Shown here: positions 1 to 6,077 of the stretch, piece after piece
Layout: each line of letters opens with the position of its first letter
Position numbering within the stretch: the first letter of the stretch is position 1
Assembly: GCA_947457525.1 (NCBI GenBank)
Contig: CANGXE010000023.1
Coordinates: 1-11,675 of the forward strand
Direction: 5' to 3'
Source of the DNA: Bacteroidota bacterium
GTDB taxonomy: Bacteria > Bacteroidota > Bacteroidia > Chitinophagales > LD1
Length of the DNA stretch: 11,675 nt
Translations under genes and position numbers: made by a program
The notes under the pieces: generated by a model
What the model saw: only the letters and a program-made list of their open reading frames with translations
Database searches by the model: none
What the model was told of the DNA's origin: nothing

Positions 1-1977
1 AATTTTTCATCGCAAGATTTAGTCGGAGTGAGTGCCGGGACATCGAATAGAGGTGGAGGCGGTGGCGGAGGTCGTGGCGGGCCTGGTGGAGGCGGATGGA
101 ATCAAAACAGCGCAGCGAGCAATTTTTTAGTGGGTCAACAAGGAGGAATAACTACTACCCATTCTGTGGGGTTAAACTATATTGATGTTTGGGGGAAGTT
201 GAAAAAAGTGAAAGCTGCCGCCAACTATTTTTTTAGTTATGGCAGTAACAACAATTTGAGCACTACCGCACGTACATTTTTCTCCGAAACTGATACTTCA
301 CTTCGCTATAACGAGATGAATAATGCCAATAGCAGTAATCTTAATCACCGCGTAAACTTGCGGTTAGAGTACACTATAGATAGTGCCAACTCATTAATTG
401 TTACTCCCAAAGCATCTTTTCAAACTAACCAAAAAAACACTTCGCTGGATGGATTGAGTGCTTACAATGATTTGCTGCCGATTAACCTGACTGCCACCGA
501 TAATTTTGCTAAAAATATAGCTTACACCATTGGTGGTGATGTGCTTTATCAGCACAAATTCAAAAAACTGGGTCGCACTTTTTCTATCAATGTCAACAAT
601 ACTTGGAATAGCAGAATGGGGAACACCACTTTAGTTTCCGAAAATATATTTAGCACAGCCAGCGACACGATTTTGCTCGATCAGCAAGGCGAGACAAAAT
701 CAACCGGCTACTCAGTGGATGGTAATGTTTCTTACACTGAACCATTAGGCAAGTTTAGTCAGTTGCAGTTAAACTATACTCCATCGTATACCATTAACAC
801 CTCCAATCAAGAAACCTTCAATTTGGTGGATAGCACCGGTCAGTACAGCAATCAAGATTTGGCGTTAAGCAGTCAATTCGAAAATCAATACATGACCCAA
901 CGCGGAGGAGTTACTTATCGCTATCAAAAAGATAAACTTAACTTTAGTGTTGGCGCTAACTATCAATATGCCGAATTGTTGGGTAAGCAGATTTTTCCAA
1001 CTACATTTTCGATCAATAAATCATTTCATAATGTGTTGCCCACCGCCATGTTTAACTACAAGTTTACAGATAGAGGTAACATTCGGATTTATTATCGAAC
1101 AAGCACAGCAGCACCAAGTGTGAACCAATTGCAGAACGTAGTGAATAATTCTAATACTCTTTCATTGAGTTCGGGAAATGCCGACTTAAAACAGTCTTAC
1201 ACGCATTTTGCCATGGTGCGTTATGGTATCTCCGATCCCAAAACATCACGAGCTTTTTTTATCTTTAACTCCGTGCGCTATGTGCAAAATTATATTGGCA
1301 CATCAACTTTGATTGCCCAGCAAGATACAACCATTTTAGCCGATGTTTTTTTAGGTAGGGGGGCGCAATTTTCGCAACCGGTTAATCTCAATGGTCAATT
1401 AAATTTGTCTTCATTTATGACCTTCGCTTTACCGCTCAAAAAGATAAAATCCAACTTAAATTTGAATTTCGGATTTACTTATTTGAGTACACCCGGGCAA
1501 ATAAACTTTGCACGAAATAATGCCAACACGTTTAATGTTAACGCAGGATTTGTATTAAGCAGCAACATCAGCGAAAAGTTAGATTTCAGCATAGGTTACA
1601 AAGCTAATTACAATCTAGTGAAAAACACATTACAAGCCAATGCCAATAACAACTATTTTAATCATCAAGCTGATGTAAATTTGAATTGGGTGATTTGGAA
1701 AGGTTTGTTTGTGACTTCAACCTTGCAAAACACACTTTTTACCGGCATCGCCCAGGGCTTCAATCAGAATATTTTTATTTGGAATGCCGGATTAGGCTAT
1801 CGGTTCCTAAAAGACAAATCGCTCGAACTTCGCGCTTCAGTCAATGATATCCTCAATCAGAACAATGGCATTAGCCGAAATGTTACAGAAACATATGTAG
1901 AAGACGTGCAAACCCAAGTGCTAAAAAGATATTGGTTAGTGACACTTACCTATAATTTGAAGTTTTATAAAAAGTAG
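1..1977 (+). CDS. Outer-membrane beta-barrel / TonB-dependent receptor-like protein, 3' part (5' end outside window)
   Basis: The reading frame is open from base 1, so the GTG at 28 is not a true start; 658 residues of the C-terminal part are visible. Near the visible N-terminus is a Gly-rich stretch (about residues 19-32 of the fragment). After it come alternating polar/aromatic strands rich in Asn, Ser, Thr, Tyr and Phe with short turns, the pattern of a large outer-membrane beta-barrel. The protein ends in NLKFYKK, with the aromatic near the C-terminus that such barrels often have. Gly-rich inserts of this kind are known in the Bacteroidota 'outer membrane beta-barrel family' (OMP_b-brl_3 type), whose full members run to roughly 900 residues with a signal peptide, a carboxypeptidase-regulatory-like domain and a plug. 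Those parts would lie upstream of the window. The substrate cannot be told from the sequence. A small secreted protein follows after 6 bp and is probably co-transcribed. The family call is by overall resemblance, not by a diagnostic motif. Confidence 0.85.
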   Translation, partial: NFSSQDLVGVSAGTSNRGGGGGGGRGGPGGGGWNQNSAASNFLVGQQGGITTTHSVGLNYIDVWGKLKKVKAAANYFFSYGSNNNLSTTARTFFSETDTSLRYNEMNNANSSNLNHRVNLRLEYTIDSANSLIVTPKASFQTNQKNTSLDGLSAYNDLLPINLTATDNFAKNIAYTIGGDVLYQHKFKKLGRTFSINVNNTWNSRMGNTTLVSENIFSTASDTILLDQQGETKSTGYSVDGNVSYTEPLGKFSQLQLNYTPSYTINTSNQETFNLVDSTGQYSNQDLALSSQFENQYMTQRGGVTYRYQKDKLNFSVGANYQYAELLGKQIFPTTFSINKSFHNVLPTAMFNYKFTDRGNIRIYYRTSTAAPSVNQLQNVVNNSNTLSLSSGNADLKQSYTHFAMVRYGISDPKTSRAFFIFNSVRYVQNYIGTSTLIAQQDTTILADVFLGRGAQFSQPVNLNGQLNLSSFMTFALPLKKIKSNLNLNFGFTYLSTPGQINFARNNANTFNVNAGFVLSSNISEKLDFSIGYKANYNLVKNTLQANANNNYFNHQADVNLNWVIWKGLFVTSTLQNTLFTGIAQGFNQNIFIWNAGLGYRFLKDKSLELRASVNDILNQNNGISRNVTETYVEDVQTQVLKRYWLVTLTYNLKFYKK

Positions 1978-1983
1978 AATGCC

Positions 1984-2502
1984 ATGAATTCGTTTCGTTT
2001 ATTATTCGTTACTTGTTTATTGTTGTTTTTTCAATATTCATTGATAGCACAGGCTAGCATTGCTGAGCAAAACAGCTTTTGTTCTTCCTTGATGAATGTG
2101 TTGCAGATCGGAAAGTACGATAATTTCGAATCGATAGGATATACGCGTGTCAAAGCAAGTCCGTTTCTAGAAGTGCCGGTTGCTCCGGCCAAGATGCCTC
2201 GTTTCCCCGTGGTTTATGTCGATAAAGATTCGCGATTTGTCGGCAAGTCTAACATCACGTATGATTCGCTATCCGCCTTGCAAGAGTTGGAAGTGTTGAA
2301 AGATTTTGTGGGCGTTTGTTTAGACTCTGCCCAATGGCAAAAATGGAATACAGAACTCAATGACGACCCGTCTACGGTTTTTTTTACAGAGTATCATCGT
2401 GCAGAGGCCCGCTCTGCCGATTTTTTACTGACTTTGGCTGTGGTGAGAGCCGGCAATAAAACCTACAGCATCCATCTTTTTATACGTAAGCACAAACGAT
2501 AG
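1984..2502 (+). CDS. Small secreted protein of unknown function
   Basis: This encodes 172 residues. Residues 1-24 form a typical Sec signal peptide: a short N-region with one Arg, a Leu/Phe-rich core, then SLIAQA with likely cleavage after residue 24. There is no lipobox Cys at the cleavage point, so the mature protein is probably periplasmic or exported rather than a lipoprotein. The mature part has two cysteines (residues 33 and 112) that could form a disulfide, a Pro-rich stretch (about 60-75), and a basic C-terminal end (RKHKR). I recognise no family. The ATG lies 6 bp after the stop of the beta-barrel gene, which implies an operon and suggests, without proving, a job linked to that receptor. 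Codon use and composition look like those of the neighbours. Confidence 0.75.
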   Translation: MNSFRLLFVTCLLLFFQYSLIAQASIAEQNSFCSSLMNVLQIGKYDNFESIGYTRVKASPFLEVPVAPAKMPRFPVVYVDKDSRFVGKSNITYDSLSALQELEVLKDFVGVCLDSAQWQKWNTELNDDPSTVFFTEYHRAEARSADFLLTLAVVRAGNKTYSIHLFIRKHKR

Positions 2503-2542
2503 AGCTTAGTTAGATGGTTTACTTATTTTCACTAAAATTTCA

Positions 2543-3001
2543 ATGATGAGTTTTACTACATTATGGCAAAAAATTGAAGTCGCTTTGCCTCAAGCGGAGA
2601 AAGTAAATCCAGTAATCTCAGATAGGGGAGTAGATTGGCATCTGGAGCATACGTTGAAGATAATAATAGCTATAAGCGATACGCTTGGAAAATCAAATCC
2701 TGCGGAGTTTAAACCTACTTTTGGATTTTGGAAAATCGTCATTTTGTGGAGCGGCTATATACCTCGAGGTCGATCTAAATCACCAAAACCTTTCAATAAT
2801 CTGGATCAAGTAAATGTGGCAGAATTGCCGGATTTGCTTGCTAAAGCCAAGTCAGCTTTGAGTAGATTAGACACATTGCCCACCAATAGTTTCTTTAAAC
2901 ATCCGGTGTTTGGTCACCTCGATTTGTTGCAAGCCAAGCGATTTATCCTCATTCACAGCAATCATCATCTGAAGATTGTCGAGGATATCATAGGAAAGTA
3001 A
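2543..3001 (+). CDS. DinB-like / DUF1569-type putative metal-binding protein
   Basis: The protein has 152 residues and is mostly helical. Histidines sit where the DinB/YfiT-like four-helix superfamily carries its metal ligands: H33 and H36 in WHLEH near the N-terminus, and H138, H141 and H142 in IHSNHHLKIV near the C-terminus. The HPVFGHL segment at 120-126, just before the last helix, resembles DUF1569 proteins. Members of this superfamily are small cytoplasmic proteins; some are thiol transferases, but most have no known reaction, and none is claimed here. Two ATG codons stand in tandem (2543 and 2546), so the start is uncertain by one codon. A weak promoter-like TTATTTTC lies at 2523-2530, 12 bp before the ATG. 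The gene stands alone, 40 bp after the secreted-protein gene and 156 bp before prs. Confidence 0.7.
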   Translation: MMSFTTLWQKIEVALPQAEKVNPVISDRGVDWHLEHTLKIIIAISDTLGKSNPAEFKPTFGFWKIVILWSGYIPRGRSKSPKPFNNLDQVNVAELPDLLAKAKSALSRLDTLPTNSFFKHPVFGHLDLLQAKRFILIHSNHHLKIVEDIIGK

Positions 3002-3125
3002 TTTGGCTTTGTATGGATTTCGGTCAGGTCTAAAATGATTTTGGCTCAATCGAGCTATTAATGTTCAGTCTAAAAATGTCTATCAAATTGTACTCTGTTT
3101 AGTTTCTTAGTCTCACGGATACTTT

Positions 3126-3133
3126 TAATTTTG
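3126..3133 (+). promoter_or_regulatory. Bacteroidota-type -7 promoter box for prs
   Basis: The bases TAATTTTG match the Bacteroidota -7 consensus TAnnTTTG perfectly and are followed by CAT. A plausible weak -33 element (TTTC at 3103-3106) lies 19 bp upstream. The box is 24 bp before the ATG at 3158, so transcription probably starts near 3140 with a leader of under 20 bases. The box overlaps the TTG at 3131, which argues against translation starting at that upstream codon. The rest of the gap 3002-3125 shows nothing I can name. Confidence 0.6.
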
Positions 3134-3157
3134 CATTCCTTTCAAAAAAGGCGCTCC

Positions 3158-4105
3158 ATGTTACTAACCACAGATGTAAAATTATTTACCGGCCGAGCTA
3201 CCAAGTACTTGGCAGAGGAAATGGCTCAACACTACGGCCAACCATTGGCTAAAATGGACGTTTTGCAGTTTAGTGACGGGGAGTTTCAACCCGAAATCAA
3301 CGAAAGTGTTCGTGGTTCGTTCACATTTATCATCCAAAGTACACCTCCTCCGGGCGACAATTTGTTGGAGTTGTTGATGATGATAGATGCCGTAAAACGT
3401 GCTTCTGCGGACTATATCACCGTAGTTATTCCTTATTTTGGGTATGCGCGTCAAGACCGAAAGGATCGCCCACGTGTTGGTATTGCAGCAAAATTGGTCG
3501 CCAATTTGTTAACCTCAGCCGGAGCGCACCGTGTGATGACTATGGATCTTCATGCCGGTCAAATTCAAGGATTTTTTGACATTCCGCTCGACCACTTAAA
3601 TGGCTCTGCGGTGTTTTTACCTTATATTCAAGAGCAAAATTGGGATAACCTTTGCTTTGCTTCACCTGATGTGGGTTCTGTGAAAAGAGCGAGAATTTAC
3701 GCCCAACATTTCAATGCCGACATGGTGATTTGTGATAAATATCGCAAGCGTGCTAACGAAGTGGCTGAGATGACTTTGATTGGAAATGTGGAAGGTAAGA
3801 ATGTAATTATGGTGGATGATATGATTGACACTGGAGGCACGCTTTGCAATGCAGCATCACTTTTGATGGAGAAAGGCGCAAAAAGCGTGCGCGCATTTTG
3901 TACGCATCCGGTGCTTTCGGGCAAAGCCTACGAGAATATCGAGAAAAGCCAATTGAGCGAGTTGATTGTGTCTAACACCATTCCGCTCAAACAACAATCA
4001 CCCAAAATTAAAGTGCTTTCTGTGGCGCCATTGTTTGCACAAGCCATCCGCAACACACACGAGCACAAGAGTATCAATTCATTGTTTTTAACCCCATCGG
4101 TATAA
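3158..4105 (+). CDS. prs: Ribose-phosphate pyrophosphokinase (PRPP synthase)
   Basis: Makes 5-phosphoribosyl 1-diphosphate from ribose 5-phosphate and ATP in the cytoplasm, feeding purine, pyrimidine, NAD, His and Trp synthesis. From the ATG at 3158 the product is 315 residues, the normal length for the class I bacterial enzyme. Family motifs are complete: FSDGE (38-42), the catalytic flexible loop YFGYARQDRKDRPR (93-106), the MDLHAGQIQGFF segment (129-140) with the metal-binding His132, and the PRPP-binding loop VDDMIDTGGT (219-228). An in-frame TTG at 3131 would add nine residues, but it lies inside the promoter box, so the ATG is chosen. A weak AAGG (3148-3151) precedes it by 6 bp. rplY follows after 43 bp with no terminator, so the two are probably co-transcribed. 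Confidence 0.97.
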   Translation: MLLTTDVKLFTGRATKYLAEEMAQHYGQPLAKMDVLQFSDGEFQPEINESVRGSFTFIIQSTPPPGDNLLELLMMIDAVKRASADYITVVIPYFGYARQDRKDRPRVGIAAKLVANLLTSAGAHRVMTMDLHAGQIQGFFDIPLDHLNGSAVFLPYIQEQNWDNLCFASPDVGSVKRARIYAQHFNADMVICDKYRKRANEVAEMTLIGNVEGKNVIMVDDMIDTGGTLCNAASLLMEKGAKSVRAFCTHPVLSGKAYENIEKSQLSELIVSNTIPLKQQSPKIKVLSVAPLFAQAIRNTHEHKSINSLFLTPSV

Positions 4106-4148
4106 AGTTTTTTTTTATTTCATCATTCATCAAAAATCCAAATTAAAA

Positions 4149-4739
4149 ATGGAAACAATCGCAATCAACGGCACGCCAAGAACCGAGCTAGGAAAAAAGG
4201 CTACGCGTGCACTGCGCAAGGCAGGAAATGCCCCTTGCAACATTTACGGAGGTACAGGTTCTGTGAACTTTTACGCACCGGTTTCAGCTTTCAAAAAGTT
4301 GATTTACACACCAGACCTTCGTTTGGCGGAAATCACTGTTGACGGCAAAACCTACAAAGCAATCGTAAAAGATTTGCAGTTTGACCCCGTGAAAGACTCT
4401 CTTTTGCATATCGACTTCCAAGAGTTGGTAGACGATGTGAAAGTGAAAGCTAATGTACAATTGAACTTTGTAGGCAACGCCAAAGGTGTAGCTGCAGGGG
4501 GTAAATTTGAACAAGTAGTGCGCAGACTAAACATCATCGCTTTGCCTAAAGATTTGCCAACGGCTATCAATGTAGACATCGCTGATATGGACTTAGGTGG
4601 TATCAAACGTATCAAAGACATCGATCAACCGGGTGTTAGTTTCTTATTGTCAGGCTCAAATCCAATTGCTCGCGTGAGTATTCCACGTGCGGTTAAAGAG
4701 GTGGCTGCTGCCGATGCAAAAGGAGCGAAGAAAAAATAA
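4149..4739 (+). CDS. rplY: 50S ribosomal protein L25, CTC/TL5-type long form
   Basis: Binds 5S rRNA in the large ribosomal subunit. The 196-residue product is the long two-domain (CTC/TL5) form, not the short E. coli form of about 94 residues. The N-terminal L25 domain (about 1-93) includes LGKKATRALRKAG (14-26) and VKDLQFDP (73-80) with HIDFQEL (87-93). The C-terminal TL5-like beta domain (about 98-180) includes GNAKGVAAGGKFEQVVRRLNI (109-129). The tail is Ala/Lys-rich and ends in KGAKKK, a common basic tail in this family. The start context is A-rich with no Shine-Dalgarno sequence. The gene lies directly behind prs, a common order in bacteria, and ends at a strong intrinsic terminator, so prs-rplY looks like one transcription unit. 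Confidence 0.96.
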   Translation: METIAINGTPRTELGKKATRALRKAGNAPCNIYGGTGSVNFYAPVSAFKKLIYTPDLRLAEITVDGKTYKAIVKDLQFDPVKDSLLHIDFQELVDDVKVKANVQLNFVGNAKGVAAGGKFEQVVRRLNIIALPKDLPTAINVDIADMDLGGIKRIKDIDQPGVSFLLSGSNPIARVSIPRAVKEVAAADAKGAKKK

Positions 4740-4760
4740 TCACTCCGATAATTTTATCCG

Positions 4761-4792
4761 AAAAGCGTCAGATGTCCTCTGGCGCTTTTTTT
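4761..4792 (+). terminator. Intrinsic (Rho-independent) terminator after rplY
   Basis: Two 12-base arms, AAAAGCGTCAGA at 4761-4772 and TCTGGCGCTTTT at 4778-4789, pair completely with one G-T wobble around the 5-base loop TGTCC. The T run spans 4786-4792. The hairpin starts 21 bp after the rplY stop and closes the prs-rplY unit. The A run on the other strand is too short to suggest a good bidirectional terminator, and no minus-strand gene ends here. Confidence 0.9.
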
Positions 4793-4809
4793 ATTTCACT
4801 ATTCCGCCC

Positions 4810-4820
4810 TCTATTTGCAT
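4810..4820 (+). promoter_or_regulatory. Promoter-like box for pth, with very short leader
   Basis: TCTATTTG (4810-4817) fits the Bacteroidota TAnnTTTG box at all but the second position and is followed by CAT. The T run of the upstream terminator (4786-4792) stands 17 bp before it, where a T-rich -33 element would be. Only 9 bp separate the end of TATTTGCAT from the pth ATG, so the leader would be about 5-8 bases. The same nine-base string occurs at the same distance before the E1 gene. Confidence 0.45.
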
Positions 4821-4829
4821 ATTCGCACA

Positions 4830-5390
4830 ATGAGTTTTTTAATAGTAGGATTGGGCAACATCGGACCGGAGTATGAGGACACCCGCCACAACATCGGGTT
4901 TAAAGTTCTAGATGAATTGGCGGCAAAACACAACGCGGTTTTTTCACTGCAACGATTGGCTTTCTTTGCGGAGTATCGCGCAAAGGGAAAAAACGTTTAT
5001 CTCATCAAACCTACTACCTATATGAACCTGAGCGGCAAAGCCGTGCGATATTGGATGAATGAGTTGAAGATTACGCAGCAAAATATTTTGGTGGTGTTAG
5101 ATGATTTGGCATTACCGTTCGGTACCTTGCGTATGCGCGGTAAGGGAAGCCCGGGAGGTCACAATGGCTTGAAAGATATTGATGCCACTTTTGGTAATAG
5201 CGATTATGCGCGATTGCGGTTTGGTATCGGCAGTGAGTTTTCGAAAGGTAAGCAAGTAGACTATGTGTTGGGCAAATGGAGCGTAGAAGAAATGAAAACC
5301 TTGCCCGAGCGCATTACTTACTCGGCAGAGGCCGTCCAAGCATTTATGTTTGAAGGTTTGGGTAACGCTATGACTAAATACAATAAATAA
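4830..5390 (+). CDS. pth: Peptidyl-tRNA hydrolase
   Basis: Cleaves the ester bond of peptidyl-tRNAs that drop off the ribosome, recycling tRNA in the cytoplasm. The product is 186 residues, close to the usual 185-195. Key residues by E. coli alignment are all present: N10 in GLGNIG, the catalytic H20 in TRHNIGF, N66 in TTYMNLSG, D91 in LDDLALP and N112 in GGHNGLK. An in-frame TTG at 4815 would add five residues, but it lies in the promoter-like box and the family normally starts a few residues before GLGN, so the ATG at 4830 is chosen. The fumarylacetoacetate-hydrolase-family gene starts 6 bp after its stop, implying co-transcription. Confidence 0.97.
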   Translation: MSFLIVGLGNIGPEYEDTRHNIGFKVLDELAAKHNAVFSLQRLAFFAEYRAKGKNVYLIKPTTYMNLSGKAVRYWMNELKITQQNILVVLDDLALPFGTLRMRGKGSPGGHNGLKDIDATFGNSDYARLRFGIGSEFSKGKQVDYVLGKWSVEEMKTLPERITYSAEAVQAFMFEGLGNAMTKYNK

Positions 5391-5396
5391 TTGACC

Positions 5397-6008
5397 ATGA
5401 AGATAATTTGCATTGGTAGGAATTACAGCGAACACGCTAAGGAATTGAATAACGAAATTCCGGATAAGCCGGTGGTGTTTTTGAAACCCAACACTGCATT
5501 GCTCAAAGACAATAAGCCTTTTTACTATCCGGAGTGGAGCAAGGACATTCACTATGAAACGGAGTTGGTCTTGAAGGTGAGCAAACAAGGGAAATACATT
5601 GATGAGAAGTTTGCGGCTAGATATTTCGAAGAAGTGAGTGTGGGCATAGATTTCACAGCTCGCGATTTACAAAGTCAACAAAAAGCAAAAGGATTGCCTT
5701 GGGAAATTGCTAAAGCGTTTGATAACTCGGCTGTGGTGGGCACTTTTCACCAGTTAACTTCACTCCAAAAAGCGGAGAATATCAATTTCTCATTGTTGCT
5801 GAATGGCGAAAAAGTGCAAGATGGTTTTCACCAAGACATGATGTTTAGTTTCGAAAAAATAATCGCCTACGTGTCGCAATTCTTTACACTGCAAGTGGGC
5901 GATTTGATTTACACCGGCACACCCGCGGGCGTTGGTCCGGTAAAGATTGGCGATAAGCTCGAAGCCTTTTTGGAGCAGCACTCGGTTTTTTCTTTCGAGG
6001 TGAAATAG
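5397..6008 (+). CDS. Fumarylacetoacetate hydrolase (FAH) family enzyme
   Basis: A single-domain 203-residue member of the FAH family, cytoplasmic metal-dependent enzymes that hydrolyse, decarboxylate or isomerise 2-keto acids (acylpyruvases, oxaloacetate decarboxylases, HpcE/MhpD-like isomerases). The start IICIGRNY is typical. The metal ligands are E54 and E56 in HYETEL and D85 in GIDFTARD; K105 in AKAFDNS and the TGTPAGVG loop (172-179) are also present. This short form is nearest in size to the FAHD1/YcgM group, for which acylpyruvate hydrolysis or oxaloacetate decarboxylation is known; the actual substrate here is not shown. A TTG at 5391 would add only two residues, so the ATG at 5397 is preferred. 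Aromatic-degradation genes are absent nearby, so a housekeeping clean-up role is more likely than a catabolic one (inference). Confidence 0.9.
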   Translation: MKIICIGRNYSEHAKELNNEIPDKPVVFLKPNTALLKDNKPFYYPEWSKDIHYETELVLKVSKQGKYIDEKFAARYFEEVSVGIDFTARDLQSQQKAKGLPWEIAKAFDNSAVVGTFHQLTSLQKAENINFSLLLNGEKVQDGFHQDMMFSFEKIIAYVSQFFTLQVGDLIYTGTPAGVGPVKIGDKLEAFLEQHSVFSFEVK

Positions 6009-6049
6009 GCATTAACTTCTCGTTCCCTTTTCTTTTTCGAGTTAAATAA

Positions 6050-6060
6050 TTTATTTGCAT
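6050..6060 (+). promoter_or_regulatory. Promoter-like box for the fused E1 gene
   Basis: TTTATTTG (6050-6057) matches TAnnTTTG except at the second position, and CAT follows. The core TATTTGCAT is identical to that before pth. It lies 9 bp before the ATG at 6070, in the 66 bp gap after the FAH-family gene, a gap that has no convincing terminator. Confidence 0.4.
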
Positions 6061-6069
6061 CAAAACAAT

Positions 6070-6077
6070 ATGGTTTG
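6070..6077 (+). other. Possible lost start codon (single-base deletion) of the fused E1 gene
   Basis: An ATG in a good A-rich context at 6070 reads ATG GTT TGA and stops at once. Adding one T to the T run at 6074-6076 would give ATG GTT TTG AAA and join the main E1 frame, adding two residues. The spacing from the upstream TATTTGCAT box equals that at pth, which supports this ATG as the original start. A true mutation and a base-call error in the short T run look the same here. Confidence 0.5.

Noticed and set aside
3138..3151. Small inverted repeat CCTTT / AAAGG in the prs leader
   Set aside because: It has only five base pairs, four of them A-T or near the end, and no supporting signal; likely chance, not a riboswitch or operator.
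3131..3157. TTG start nine codons upstream of the prs ATG
   Set aside because: The TTG is part of the perfect TAnnTTTG promoter box, so it would lie upstream of the transcript start; the ATG at 3158 gives the normal family N-terminus.
5112..5588. Long open frame (158 codons) on the minus strand across the pth / FAH-family junction
   Set aside because: It lies wholly antisense to two clearly recognised genes and has no recognisable domain; the openness follows from codon use on the plus strand.
6017..6044. CTCG / CGAG inverted repeat with a pyrimidine-rich loop between the FAH-family gene and the E1 gene
   Set aside because: The four-base-pair stem with a long loop and no T run is too weak to be called a terminator.
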